A DNA stretch of 64,000 bases from Rhabditoides inermis (GCA_963966185.1 CAWZYM010000123.1:413281-477280); one strand, 5' to 3'; counted from the stretch's first letter, positions 46,232 to 59,481 are shown. The notes: generated from the letters alone by a model not told the origin. Numbers and translations are program-made.

Positions 46232-47361
46232 CATGCGCCCGCGGCGAGTGTGGTCCGCATTGCGAATCACTATCCAAAGGGACCTGCCGGCTAAGGAACA
46301 CTCTCATAGAGCTTCAACCAATTATGAAACGCTCTTTCCAGCCCACTAAACCACATTTCTCTATCTTCAACGGGCGCTTCACATCTCTGCAGCGAATCCG
46401 GCGGTCGGCTCTGTCTCTCTTGCATGCGCCCGTGGCGAGTGTGGTCCGCATAGCGAATCGCTATCCAAAGGGACCTGCCGGCTAAGGAACACTTTCATAG
46501 AGCTTCAACCAATTATGAAACGCTCTTTCCAGCCCACTGAACCACATTTCTCTATCTTCAACGGGCGCTTCACATCTCTGCAGCGAATCCGGCGGTCGGC
46601 TCTGTCTCCCTTGCATGCGCCCGTGGCGAGTGTGGTCCGCATAGCGAATCGCTATCCAAAGGGACCTGCCGGCTAAGGAACACTTTCATAGAGCTTCAAC
46701 CAATTATGAAACGCTCTTTCCAGCCCACTAAACCACATTTCTCTATCTTCAACGGGCGCTTCACATCTCTGCAGCGAATCCGGCGGTCGGCTCTGTCTCT
46801 CTTGCATGCGCCCGCGGCGAGTGTGGTCCGCATTGCGAATCACTATCCAAAGGGACCTGCCGGCTAAGGAACACTCTCATAGAGCTTCAACCAATTATGA
46901 AACGCTCTTTCCAGCCCACTAAACCACATTTCTCTATCTTCAACGGGCGCTTCACATCTCTGCAGCAAATCCGGCGGTCGGCTCTGTCTCTCTTGCATGC
47001 GCCCGCGGCGAGTGTGGTCCGCATAGCGAATCGCTATCCAAAGGGACCTGCCGGCTAAGGAACACTTCCATAGAGCTTCAACCAATTATGAAACGCTCTT
47101 TCCAGCTCACTAAACCACATTTCTCTATCTTCAACGGGCGCTTCACATCTCTGCAGCGAATCCGGCGGTCGGCTCTGTCTCTCTTGCATGCGCCCGTGGC
47201 GAGTGTGGTCCGCATAGCGAATCGCTATCCAAAGGGACCTGCCGGCTAAGGAACACTTTATTAGAGATTCAAAGAACTATGAAACGCTCTTTCCAGCCCA
47301 CTAAACCACATTTCTCTATCTTCAACGGGCGCTTCACATCTCTGCAGCAAATCCGGCGGTC

Positions 47362-47408
<47 letters not shown>

Positions 47409-48917
47409 GCGCCCGTGGCGAGTGTGGTCCGCATAGCGAATCGCTATCCAAAGGGACCTGCCGGTTAAGGAACACTTTCATAGAGCTTCAACTAATCATG
47501 AAACGCTCTTTCCAGCCCACTAAACCACATTTCTCTATCTTCAACGGGCGCTTCACATCTCTGCAGCAAATCCGGCGGTCGGCTCTGTCTCTCTTGCATG
47601 CGCCCGCGGCGAGTGTGGTCCGCATAGCGAATCGCTATCCAAAGGGACCTGCCGGCTAAGGAACACTTTCATAGAGCTTCAACCAATTATGAAACGCTCT
47701 TTCCAGCCCACTAAACCACATTTCTCTATCTTCAACGGGCGCTTCACATCCCTGCAGCAAATCCGGCGGTCGGCTCTGTCTCTCTTGCATGCGCCCGCGG
47801 CGAGTGTGGTCCGCATAGCGAATTGCTATCCAAAGGGACCTGCCGGCTAAGGAACACTTTCATAGAGCTTCAACCAATTATGAAACGCTCTTTCCAGCCC
47901 ACTAAACCACATTTCTCTATCTTCAACGGGCGCTTCACATCTCTGCAGCAAATCCGGCGGTCGGCTCTGTCTCTCTTGAATGCGCCCGCGGCGAGTGTGG
48001 TCCGCATAGCGAATCGCTATCCAAAGGGACCTGCCGGTTAAGGAACACTTTCATAGAGCTTCAACTAATCATGAAACGCTCTTTCCAGCCCACTAAACCA
48101 CATTTCTCTATCTTCAACGGGCGCTTCACATCTCTGCAGCAAATCCGGCGGTCGGCTCTGTCTCTCTTGCATGCGCCCGCGGCGAGTGTGGTCCGCATAG
48201 CGAATTGCTATCCAAAGGGACCTGCCGGCTAAGGAACACTTTCATAGAGCTTCAACCAATTATGAAACGCTCTTTCCAGCCCACTAAACCACATTTCTCT
48301 ATCTTCAACGGGCGCTTCACATCTCTGCAGCGAATCCGGCGGTCGGCTCTGTCTCTCTTGCATGCGCCCGCGGCGAGTGTGGTCCGCATTGCGAATCGCT
48401 ATCCAAAGGGACCTGCCGGCTAAGGAACACTTTCATAGAGCTTCAACCAATTATGAAACGCTCTTTCCAGCCCACTAAACCACATTTCTCTATCTTCAAC
48501 GGGCGCTTCACATCTCTGCAGCAAATCCGGCGGTCGGCTCTTTCTCTCTTGCATGCGCCCGCGGCGAGTGTGGTCCGCATAGCGAATCGCCATCCAAAGG
48601 GACCTGCCGGCTAAGGAACACTTTCATAGAGCTTCAACCAATTATGAAACGCTCTTTCCAGCCCACTAAACCACATTTCTCTATCTTCAACGGGCGCTTC
48701 ACATCTCTGCAGCGAATCCGGCGGTCGGCTCTGTCTCTCTTGCATGCGCCCGTGGCGAGTGTGGTCCGCATAGCGAATCGCTATCCAAAGGGACCTGCCG
48801 GCTAAGGAACACTTTATTAGAGATTCAAAGAACTATGAAACGCTCTTTCCAGCCCACTAAACCACATTTCTCTATCTTCAACGGGCGCTTCACATCTCTG
48901 CAGCAAATCCGGCGGTC

Positions 48918-48960
<43 letters not shown>

Positions 48961-49896
48961 GCGCCCGTGGCGAGTGTGGTCCGCATAGCGAATCGCTATC
49001 CAAAGGGACCTGCCGGTTAAGGAACACTTTCATAGAGCTTCAACTAATCATGAAACGCTCTTTCCAGCCCACTAAACCACATTTCTCTATCTTCAACGGG
49101 CGCTTCACATCTCTGCAGCAAATCCGGCGGTCGGCTCTGTCTCTCTTGCATGCGCCCGCGGCGAGTGTGGTCCGCATAGCGAATTGCTATCCAAAGGGAC
49201 CTGCCGGCTAAGGAACACTTTCATAGAGCTTCAACCAATTATGAAACGCTCTTTCCAGCCCACTAAACCACATTTCTCTATCTTCAACGGGCGCTTCACA
49301 TCTCTGCAGCGAATCCGGCGGTCGGCTCTGTCTCTCTTGCATGCGCCCGCGGCGAGTGTGGTCCGCATAGCGAATCGCTATCCAAAGGGACCTGCCGGCT
49401 AAGGAACACTTTCATAGAGCTTCAACCAATTATGAAACGCTCTTTCCAGCCCACTAAACCACATTTCTCTATCTTCAACGGGCGCTTCACATCCCTGCAG
49501 CAAATCCGGCGGTCGGCTCTGTCTCTCTTGCATGCGCCCGCGGCGAGTGTGGTCCGCATAGCGAATTGCTATCCAAAGGGACCTGCCGGCTAAGGAACAC
49601 TTTCATAGAGCTTCAACCAATTATGAAACGCTCTTTCCAGCCCACTAAACCACATTTCTCTATCTTCAACGGGCGCTTCACATCTCTGCAGCAAATCCGG
49701 CGGTCGGCTCTGTCTCTCTTGAATGCGCCCGCGGCGAGTGTGGTCCGCATAGCGAATCGCTATCCAAAGGGACCTGCCGGCTAAGGAACACTTTATTAGA
49801 GCTTCAACCAATTATGAAACGCTCTTTCCAGCCCACTAAACCACATTTCTCTATCTTCAACGGGCGCTTCACATCTCTGCAGCAAATCCGGCGGTC

Positions 49897-49944
<48 letters not shown>

Positions 49945-51456
49945 CATGCGCCCGCGGCGAGTGTGGTCCGCATTGCGAATCACTATCCAAAGGGACCTGC
50001 CGGCTAAGGAACACTCTCATAGAGCTTCAACCAATTATGAAACGCTCTTTCCAGCCCACTAAACCACATTTCTCTATCTTCAACGGGCGCTTCACATCTC
50101 TGCAGCGAATCCGGCGGTCGGCTCTGTCTCTCTTGCATGCGCCCGTGGCGAGTGTGGTCCGCATAGCGAATCGCTATCCAAAGGGACCTGCCGGCTAAGG
50201 AACACTTTCATAGAGCTTCAACCAATTATGAAACGCTCTTTCCAGCCCACTGAACCACATTTCTCTATCTTCAACGGGCGCTTCACATCTCTGCAGCGAA
50301 TCCGGCGGTCGGCTCTGTCTCCCTTGCATGCGCCCGTGGCGAGTGTGGTCCGCATAGCGAATCGCTATCCAAAGGGACCTGCCGGCTAAGGAACACTTTC
50401 ATAGAGCTTCAACCAATTATGAAACGCTCTTTCCAGCCCACTAAACCACATTTCTCTATCTTCAACGGGCGCTTCACATCTCTGCAGCGAATCCGGCGGT
50501 CGGCTCTGTCTCTCTTGCATGCGCCCGCGGCGAGTGTGGTCCGCATTGCGAATCACTATCCAAAGGGACCTGCCGGCTAAGGAACACTCTCATAGAGCTT
50601 CAACCAATTATGAAACGCTCTTTCCAGCCCACTAAACCACATTTCTCTATCTTCAACGGGCGCTTCACATCTCTGCAGCAAATCCGGCGGTCGGCTCTGT
50701 CTCTCTTGCATGCGCCCGCGGCGAGTGTGGTCCGCATAGCGAATCGCTATCCAAAGGGACCTGCCGGCTAAGGAACACTTCCATAGAGCTTCAACCAATT
50801 ATGAAACGCTCTTTCCAGCTCACTAAACCACATTTCTCTATCTTCAACGGGCGCTTCACATCTCTGCAGCGAATCCGGCGGTCGGCTCTGTCTCTCTTGC
50901 ATGCGCCCGTGGCGAGTGTGGTCCGCATAGCGAATCGCTATCCAAAGGGACCTGCCGGCTAAGGAACACTTTATTAGAGATTCAAAGAACTATGAAACGC
51001 TCTTTCCAGCCCACTAAACCACATTTCTCTATCTTCAACGGGCGCTTCACATCTCTGCAGCAAATCCGGCGGTCGGCTCTGTCTCTCTTGCATGCGCCCG
51101 CGGCGAGTGTGGTCCGCATAGCGAATTGCTATCCAAAGGGACCTGCCGGCTAAGGAACACTTTCATAGAGCTTCAACCAATTATGAAACGCTCTTTCCAG
51201 CCCACTAAACCACATTTCTCTATCTTCAACGGGCGCTTCACATCTCTGCAGCAAATCCGGCGGTCGGCTCTGTCTCTCTTGAATGCGCCCGCGGCGAGTG
51301 TGGTCCGCATAGCGAATCGCTATCCAAAGGGACCTGCCGGCTAAGGAACACTTTATTAGAGCTTCAACCAATTATGAAACGCTCTTTCCAGCCCACTAAA
51401 CCACATTTCTCTATCTTCAACGGGCGCTTCACATCTCTGCAGCAAATCCGGCGGTC

Positions 51457-51508
<52 letters not shown>

Positions 51509-52494
51509 CATGCGCCCGCGGCGAGTGTGGTCCGCATTGCGAATCACTATCCAAAGGGACCTGCCGGCTAAGGAACACTTTCATAGAGCTTCAACCAATT
51601 ATGAAACGCTCTTTCCAGCCCACTGAACCACATTTCTCTATCTTCAACGGGCGCTTCACATCTCTGCAGCGAATCCGGCGGTCGGCTCTGTCTCCCTTGC
51701 ATGCGCCCGTGGCGAGTGTGGTCCGCATAGCGAATCGCTATCCAAAGGGACCTGCCGGCTAAGGAACACTTTCATAGAGCTTCAACCAATTATGAAACGC
51801 TCTTTCCAGCCCACTAAACCACATTTCTCTATCTTCAACGGGCGCTTCACATCTCTGCAGCGAATCCGGCGGTCGGCTCTGTCTCTCTTGCATGCGCCCG
51901 CGGCGAGTGTGGTCCGCATTGCGAATCACTATCCAAAGGGACCTGCCGGCTAAGGAACACTCTCATAGAGCTTCAACCAATTATGAAACGCTCTTTCCAG
52001 CCCACTAAACCACATTTCTCTATCTTCAACGGGCGCTTCACATCTCTGCAGCAAATCCGGCGGTCGGCTCTTTCTCTCTTGCATGCGCCCGCGGCGAGTG
52101 TGGTCCGCATAGCGAATCGCCATCCAAAGGGACCTGCCGGCTAAGGAACACTTTCATAGAGCTTCAACCAATTATGAAACGCTCTTTCCAGCCCACTAAA
52201 CCACATTTCTCTATCTTCAACGGGCGCTTCACATCTCTGCAGCGAATCCGGCGGTCGGCTCTGTCTCTCTTGCATGCGCCCGCGGCGAGTGTGGTCCGCA
52301 TAGCGAATCGCTATCCAAAGGGACCTGCCGGCTAAGGAACACTTTCATAGAGCTTCAACCAATTATGAAACGCTCTTTCCAGCCCACTAAACCACATTTC
52401 TCTATCTTCAACGGGCGCTTCACATCTCTGCAGCGAATCCGGCGGTCGGCTCTGTCTCTCTTGCATGCGCCCGCGGCGAGTGTGGTCCGCATAC
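41264..52494. repeat. 191-bp satellite array with higher-order structure (~57 copies)
   Basis: Monomer landmarks: GCGAGTGTGGTCCGCATAGC, CCAAAGGGACCTGCCGGCTA, AAACGCTCTTTCCAGCCCAC, TTCAACGGGCGCTTCACATC, AATCCGGCGGTCGGCTCTGT. Spacing is 191 bases. Ten monomers have TGTCTCTC expanded to a (CT)n run (at about 41822, 42632, 43038, 44021, 45199, 46190, 47364, 48920, 49902, 51462). Monomer variants recur in blocks: text at 43304-45320 reappears about 2,167 bases later, and text at 45471-47085 reappears 3,713 bases later. Because 191 is not a multiple of 3, the many short frames inside are by-products. Confidence 0.97.
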
Positions 52495-52881
<387 letters not shown>

Positions 52882-53046
52882 TATCCATATGTTATCAATC
52901 ATCAAACAGCACAAACATCCTAGTACCTTTTGACACCCAAAACGTGTATAGAAAAGGTCTGTCAATCTTAGAAGAACTTCTGAAATTAGTAGAACTTCTG
53001 AAGTTAGTAGAGAGAAAAAGCCAACTACGTCAGGACTACGACTACG

Positions 53047-53544
53047 TCATACCACTAAATAGAAATATATTCTATTTCTATTTAGTGGTATGGATGATTC
53101 CGCCAAGCAGTCCTGGATTTCACCTCTTACTCTCGTCGGATCGGCGTACTCTTTCCGGGTTGCGTTCACTTCTAGAATGTAGTAGACATCTCCGCCGTCC
53201 GACATCATCTTGTATTTCTTACCCGAGACAGTTATAACAATCATCCGAGACTTCAAAGATAAGTAAGTATCAACATATTTAGAGACATTCAACACTTCTT
53301 CCATTTCTCCTTTCAACTCTCTCATCTCTACTCCCACCTTCTCCTTGAATGGGTCTCGCGGATCCAACTTCTCTTGCATCACATCTCCACTGAACGATGA
53401 CGTCGTATCAAAGTCGACGGATGCGAACGACTGCGATGGAGTCTGCACCTCCTGCCCCCCTGAGTTCTGACTCTCGGTCGCATCGTGCTGAGGGAGAATC
53501 GGTAGCTTCTGAGACGGGGGATGTAGTGGCTGCGAGTCGAACAT
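53047..53544 (-). CDS. Hypothetical 165-residue protein
   Basis: One open frame from Met at 53544: Pro/Ser/Gln-rich N-terminus (PPSQKLPILPQHDATESQNS), a Glu/Lys-rich middle likely helical (VGVEMRELKGEMEEVLNVSK), then SRMIVITVSGKKYKMMSDGG with beta-like character. No family recognised. It ends at an inverted repeat (53050-53090, arms TACCACTAAATAGAAATA) that closes the frame. It may be a single-exon gene or the first exon of a longer one. Confidence 0.4.
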   Translation of the reverse strand: MFDSQPLHPPSQKLPILPQHDATESQNSGGQEVQTPSQSFASVDFDTTSSFSGDVMQEKLDPRDPFKEKVGVEMRELKGEMEEVLNVSKYVDTYLSLKSRMIVITVSGKKYKMMSDGGDVYYILEVNATRKEYADPTRVRGEIQDCLAESSIPLNRNRIYFYLVV

Positions 53545-53634
53545 GTCAGCGGAAGAGAAATGTGCGTTGACAGAGAAGAGAGTTAACGTAATTCATCATC
53601 GTGGGTATATGTATGTGTCATTTGCGAAATTGAA

Positions 53635-53665
<31 letters not shown>

Positions 53666-54232
53666 AAGAGAGATAATTCGCAGCTCCCGCTCTGGCTGTG
53701 TTTCTGTCGACGCAGCGAGAGGATGTAGGATGCGGAAGCGGTGAGTGGTTTGATATTACACGATTCATGTCTGTTTTCTTTTTGTGTTCTTATTCTCTTT
53801 GCTATTAAAGGAGAGGAGCACGGAGTGATGAAATGAAATGACCAGCTGTTGTCACACGTGAGAAATGATGATACAATTCGTCAATAGTCCGTGGCTGGAC
53901 CAATTTTGAAAACGAATTCCCATTGGTAACTCGTGCCAAGTTTGTACATCACCACGAAATACTGACGCAGTGCCTGATTTTCAAGATGCTATTTCGTTTT
54001 ATAGGTTTATATTAAGTGTTAGGATTTTATTTCGGTTTCAAGGTTTGAATACGTTTTATCGCAGTGTGTGTGAGTGAATAGTGATGTTGTAGTTGTATTG
54101 ATACATGCTACAATGGGGTTGAATTATCTAGAGACTGCGTGACGATTAGAGTGTGGACCGAGTGCAAGTAAGTGGGAGTGGATGAGAGGATGTGTAGAAG
54201 TCGAATCGGAGTCGACGTGGTCGACGAACACT
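53545..54232. other. Intergenic with a partial MITE
   Basis: A GA run at 53636-53672, then sequence from TTAA (53805-53808) AGGAGAGGAGCACGG to about 54000 related in inverted orientation to the MITE at 18868-19168. The far end of this copy is not recognisable, so it is truncated or diverged. Confidence 0.55.
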
Positions 54233-54983
54233 TCACGGCACATACGGATACAACGCCTGTAATGGCAGAGTGGAGTAGAAAGTGGAAGCACACTTTGCTA
54301 TGCTCTCACTGACCCTCGGCAAGCACCTCTCCATCGCGTCTTGTACAACTTCTACCTGCTCCCAGAACGCTTCGCATCCGACTGAAAGCGAGATTGCCCT
54401 GGTGACGTCATCTTTCCTAGTACCTCGATGATTGAGCTGCTGCGCGATGGGGATGGCCAGCTCGACAACCGCACCCAGATACTTGACAGCGAGGTAGTAC
54501 TCCTTGCCGATAACGGAAACTCGTAGTATGTGCGCCATGGCCGGTGTGACCATGTGCTCCTCGACCATGCGCTCCAGCAGCGCCTTACACAATTCTAAAC
54601 AGTATGCGGGCGGGGTATGAGCGTCGTATCTCGCGAGCGAACCTTTGTTTTGTACGGCGGTGGTCTTGGCGTTGCCGGTGTGCTTCTTCTTGTGCGACAA
54701 GCGTCCGGCCAAGAAATGCACGGGAATTTCGTCGAAAGCGGCCGAAGGCCAAACTTCTGCCTTGCCCTTCGTGTCGTCGATACCGCGCACTGAATGAGAG
54801 CTTTGCTATCGTTGAGGTAGTCACGCCGAGTGTGTCTGACTGTGCGCTAGCAGGTTGGGAAAGGCTCGCACCGCGGATAGAGAAGGTGGTTCCGGCGATG
54901 CGCGCGATCATGGCGAACGTGTGCTCGAGGCGGTCCACACTGGCGTCGCGGGGCTTGACAAGGTCCGAGTCTGGTGTCGACAT
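54233..54983 (-). CDS. Hypothetical 192-residue protein
   Basis: Minus-strand exons 54983-54872, 54789-54643, 54594-54424, 54381-54233, all with good splice sites and consistent phase. Starts MSTPDSDLVKPRDASVDRLE; middle TFAMIARIAGTTFSIRVRGI and a Lys-rich LSHKKKHTGNAKTT; then LCKALLERMVEEHMVTPAMA and YLAVKYLGAVVELAIPIAQQ, helical in character; ends with a stop after ALYPYVP. No signal peptide and no motif I recognise. The gene lies 155 bases after the 3' end of the next upstream gene on the same strand, close enough to allow co-transcription in a nematode operon, though unproven. Confidence 0.6.
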
Positions 54984-55098
54984 GGCACTAGAACACATTG
55001 TGTTGATGATGGCTCGCGCGGGATTCATCCGCGTACCGGTGGAGCACTCCGCGTTCTTGTCTGGTCGCGAATCGCCAGTATATGGGGCTGAATGGATG

Positions 55099-55136
<38 letters not shown>

Positions 55137-55138
55137 AC

Positions 55139-56947
55139 TCACTGGCGAGAGTGCTCGTTTCCTCCTGCCTGCTCGTCGTCCACCTCTTGCGTGAGGTCCT
55201 CGCCCCACTGCTGCTGCTGGTGTACGTCACCATCGCCGTTCTCATCCCGGTGCTTCTGCAATGCATTGAACTCGAGGCGGACTCGAGGCGCGCTTACTCT
55301 GTATGCGGTCGTGAGTCCGCTCTGCAGCAGCGGGTCGCTCTTCTTTGGCCCGTTGGGATACGTGCTGAAACGCGATGTTCGGTGATCGCTCGCCGTTTCT
55401 CTCTAGCTCGCTCACATTCCCAGTCGATCTCGCCACTCCTCTAGTGTTCCGTCGCTCGGAGACGCCTTGGCGAGTTGTTCGAGCACTGTTCTGAACTGTT
55501 CCGGCTCGCCGTCGAACCTGAACAGCTCTTTCCCCCTATCTCCATCCTCCCTCCCTTCCTCCACCCCACTCACCCATATGGTTGTCCTCCGCAGGCCATG
55601 ATGACTTCGGCCACCGTGTCCCAGTAACCGCAAGAGCTATTGTCCTAGAATGAATTGATCATTGAACGCCATCGAAAGTAACCGGTAACCCTTTGCTGTG
55701 GGAACGCGCGCTCGAGGTAGAAGGTTATCCTCGCATCGTCTCCCAAGTATTGGAGATACGGTTCGACGGCCACGATCATTTCAGTGGTCTAAACAGTTGG
55801 AGACGTAGATAGGTAGAGAGAATAGAGAAAGGGAGAGAGAGATAAATGAAGAGAGAAGAGAGAGGGAGAGAGACTCACGTTGTGATTAGGGGTCTTTCGT
55901 CGATCTGTGTTCCAAATGTAACAGTTGAAGCTGTTGCGGTTTTCTTGAGTCACTCTGTTGTTGTTCATTTGTAAGACATCTTCTCCCCACTTCAACGCAC
56001 CTTATCACTATATAATGACTCGACTCCCTACTTGCCGATAGTATCTTTCCGTTCACGTCCATCTTTCTCGGATTCGTCACAATTATCTGAAGATCAGGTT
56101 TTGTAGCCAAACCACTGTCAATATGAGAGTACCGTTGTGACGAACTCATTCTTCCCGCACAGCACTTGTTGTGGTCCCGAGTCCATCTGGAATACAGGGG
56201 GCGTTGCACACTGTCCGTATTGCATCGTCGATTCACCTCGGCAAACTTGAAGTAGCCTTGGACGCGCTTGCGGCACCGAATCGCATCCATGATTGCGTCG
56301 TGGGTGATCACGGTCATCTACAAGAACAAGACATAGCTCGAACATGAAAGAATTACGATTCACTATCACCTTTGGTACTTCTTTCTTGCCTTTTTTTCGG
56401 TCCTTCCTTTTCCTCCTCCCATTTGCGTTACCCGCCATTGTGGGAAACGCGGAGAAGAGCGTGGAGCGGACCGCCTGGCGCGGCTGCCAGGCGTGCCGGC
56501 GTAGCGCCACGACGAAAACGTATCCGAGAAAGAGAGTGCACCCGAATGAGAGGGAAATGAACTCGTGCATTCTCGAGTGAAGTGTAAGAGGCGCCTGAAA
56601 GACGCGTTTCCCGACATTGTCTGTTTCTGACGCGCACCTGTCCACAGCTGGCGATGAATACTCCGTGTGACTCCGTGATGATGCACTTCTCGCCGAGGTA
56701 GAGTGAGGGCAGGTTGCGGTGCGAGTGCGTGGGCGCGCGAGTGAGCGAGGTGATTGTGTTGCGACGCCGTGCCATCGTCGATCCGCAGCACTCCCTAAAA
56801 GAGGGGATCAAGAGGAGAGAGGGGAATACGATTATACGTGGTCTTGTGAGTGTGCGTCGTGCTGTGCGCTGTAGGCGGAAACGTCTCGCAGTCGTTGTGG
56901 AGGATGAGCACACATCCATAAATCAGCGAGAAAAGAGTGAGCAGCAT
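55139..56947 (-). CDS. Hypothetical secreted or membrane protein, 404 residues
   Basis: Twelve minus-strand exons: 56947-56883, 56794-56638, 56594-56370, 56317-56237, 56186-56133, 56086-56032, 56000-55879, 55788-55690, 55644-55574, 55517-55416, 55364-55298, 55255-55139; phases close exactly. It begins with a signal-type segment (MLLTLFSLIYGCVLILHNDC), followed by ECCGSTMARRRN and LGEKCIITESHGVFIASCGQ. A second hydrophobic stretch (FISLSFGCTLFLGYVFVVAL) precedes a strongly basic patch (RRKRKDRKKGKKEV). The C-terminal half contains FNCYIWNTDRRKTPNHNTTE, SCGYWDTVAEVIMACGGQPY and an acidic Gln-rich tail. I recognise no family. Two hydrophobic segments suggest a membrane protein, or a signal peptide plus one anchor. 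Confidence 0.6.
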
Positions 56948-57254
56948 AAGCTGCTTCCCGATGAGCTATAAAAGTAGGCGTGGCATCGACACTCTACCAC
57001 AAAGCGGTTGGATACGGTAGTGACTAGTGAGGAATACATACGATAGATAGGTTACGGAGTGTCGGTAGGTTACGAAGTGTTGGTAGTGGTATAGGGAATT
57101 GGTATTGGTTGATTGTGCATAGGGTTACTGTATCTCTGTGACCCTTCCTGTTCTGTGTAGGCCCGCCCCTCGCGCGGTCTGATATCGTTAGTGTATGCTT
57201 TGCCAGTGATGGAGTGAAGACCTTATAACCAAGTGATACTGACTGAACATACTC

Positions 57255-57490
57255 TCGGTAATTAGGAAATGACACCAGACACCACGACACCAGACACCAG
57301 ATACCATGACACCATGACACCATGACACCACGACCACGACACCACTTCATAAAACACAACTGCACTACGACCTCTCGTCTATAGCACTGAAAAAAGATGA
57401 AAATATGTTTCGTAAAGTGGTGTCGTGGTGTCGACACCAGACGGTCGTGGTGTTGTGGTTTCTGGTGCCTGGTGTCATTTCCTAATTGCC
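57255..57490. repeat. Inverted repeat of GACACCA-type units
   Basis: Left arm AATTAGGAAATGACACCAGA followed by repeated CCACGACACCA and CATGACACCA units to 57347; right arm the complement, ending GGTGTCATTTCCTAATT at 57484. Arms of about 80 bases with internal minisatellite-like units, so the structure can form slipped hairpins. Confidence 0.75.
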
Positions 57491-57574
57491 AAAACTCTCG
57501 GATACTTATATATTCGAGAACAGAAGATGTCATGCACGATATCAAAACTTTCGCAAGCCATACGTCACTTACGG

Positions 57575-57685
57575 TCAGAGTTCTGCGGCTGGATTTTTGG
57601 CTCCGACTCTCTATAGGGACTGCCTACAAACTAGCGTCAAGAGTTTGCGAGTTGTGGGGTGGGACCGGGTGCCATTACCGCGTAA
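57575..57685 (+). repeat. Dispersed repeat, copy 1
   Basis: It shares GGCTCCGACTCTCTATAGGG, GCCTACAAACTAGCGTC and GAGTTTGCGAGTTGTGG with copy 2 at 58580-58683, about 90% alike by eye. Probably part of a transposon family. Confidence 0.75.
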
Positions 57686-58117
57686 TTTTTTTACGTCTAT
57701 TCGAGTCGTGCGAAAACACACTATACGTACCAAAATAATTTTTATGTGTTCCCAATTGTTATCACAATTTTGAAACGGTAGGCTCATCGTGAGATGGTTG
57801 AATGCAATTCCAACTCTTTCTGTCGCCTATATCTACTGTCCACTGCACTCGCGTGAAAGTAAGAGAGAGAGAGAGAGAGAGAGAGAGATTAAAGAAAAAA
57901 ATGTATCATCTCCATTTACGGTACCAATGTGTTGATCTACATAGATGCCAGGTCATGGAGACAATTCACATTAACTCATTCCTACATAGGCCCGGCCAAT
58001 GCCGCATACTAAAGTCCTCTACGATTCTCCAGGGATGGGCGGGGCTTATTTTGAAACATAATCTTCAATGTTTTAAATCATTCAACTACACGCTATCTAT
58101 GTTTCACTAAAAGTTGC

Positions 58118-58183
58118 AAAGGAGATCGAACCCGGGCCGCGAGAACGGCACGCGTCTCTCTTGCCACTGCGCCACGCAGTCAG
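58118..58183 (-). pseudogene. tRNA-like sequence
   Basis: The minus strand has TGCGTGGCGCAGTGGCAAGA (box A) and CCCGGGTTCGATCTCC (box B) at tRNA spacing. The acceptor stem is not convincing. Likely a tRNA pseudogene or SINE head. Confidence 0.5.
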
Positions 58184-58579
58184 TTGAGAGGGCGCGAACA
58201 GAGACCGCTCTCATCGACTGCCGAATGCGTGCGAATGGCAAACACCAAACAGGGACCAGTAAATTGATTAGCGCGCGAGCGGTGATGATGGCGCACGAAA
58301 GGTGTCAAAGTGGGAGGAGCTTCCTGGCCGTTTGTAGACAACTTTAGATTCGGTATAGAAGAGGTACAAATATGTCTCAACACGATAAATGTTTTTGTTT
58401 TGTTTTGTTTTGTATCTCTCTTTCACCTCACCCCCACACGATCGTATTATCACTGTCTTTCCGCAATTTACACGTTTCAATCACGTCTATATGCGATGAC
58501 TTGAATTGCTTTTTTGACGAAAAAAAACAGTTACACGTTCTCCCATAAAAAGCAACTTTCGCGAGTGTCACTTCCGATC

Positions 58580-58683
58580 AAATTTCAGCAGCTGGACTTT
58601 TGCTCCGACTCTATAGGGAATGCCTACAAACTAGCGTCGAGAGTTTGCGAGTTGTGGAGTGGGACCGGGTGCCACTCCCGCGT
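58580..58683 (+). repeat. Dispersed repeat, copy 2
   Basis: Matches copy 1 and ends in GGGACCGGGTGCCACTCCCG. It is followed by a TGCATGCGCAGATGCA near-palindrome. Confidence 0.75.
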
Positions 58684-59481
58684 CTGCATGCGCAGATGCA
58701 ACAGATACTCTCTGTTTTCCTGGTGTCGCTGAAGTGATATGGTCACAGCAAGATCTATAGTGTGTTCCGTTTTCTGATCGACAAATAAATTCGGACGGCC
58801 GGAATATTAGACGAAAGATGCGATTATTATGCAAATGTCTGATTGCTGTCTTTTCGCACACTTGCGCGTCAGTGCGGTCGCTTTTCCGCTATGCAATTGG
58901 AACTGATAAAAAATTTCAAATCAAAATTACTCCCTTTCTAGTGTAGAAAACTTGTTCAATTTGAAATATGTCATACCTTTAACATGTCCACGTACACTAG
59001 TTATGTCGAAACACTAAGTTGGCTTGATATCGATTGATAAACACAGTGTTGATGTCTATAGACCGGTCGCCGTCATTTTATCAGACAGCAATGAGCGCAT
59101 TTAAATGCGCCGTCTAGAAACTGTCTATGTCGGTCAAAAAAGGGAACACACTATCAAGCGTACAACCGGGCGAGTCGCCTCCGACAAAACACGGTTTCCG
59201 CCCACTTTGGCACCCTCCCAAAGTGGGCGGGGCCGTCTTTGGAAGCCGGCGAGTCGCCTCCGATTTGCCGCCGACAATCCTCCGATTTTGTGTGGTTTCA
59301 AGCCAAATGTGATGAAACGATGTTTTATTTGTGTTTGAGTAATGTTTTATGAAAAATGCACTTTTGAAGGCATGCATACGTGACAAGACGTATGATGGAA
59401 ATGTAACACACATGAACACTTCAGGCACTTGATTGGATGGTTGGTGATGGCTGGTGGATTTGTCATACAGGTGTGTGTATT

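Larger units (their letters stand above)
56948..59481. other. Intergenic, repeat-rich
   Basis: It contains the ACACCA inverted repeat (57255-57490), a dispersed repeat in two copies (about 57575-57685 and 58580-58683), a GA run (57862-57888), a tRNA-like sequence (58118-58183) and GC-rich short repeats near 59165-59262. No gene is supported. Confidence 0.5.

Noticed and set aside
41300..52480. Dozens of 60-130 codon frames containing the same Lys-Arg-Ser-Phe-Gln-Pro text inside the satellite
   Set aside because: They are frames of a 191-base repeat; the period is not a multiple of three, and both strands show such frames equally.
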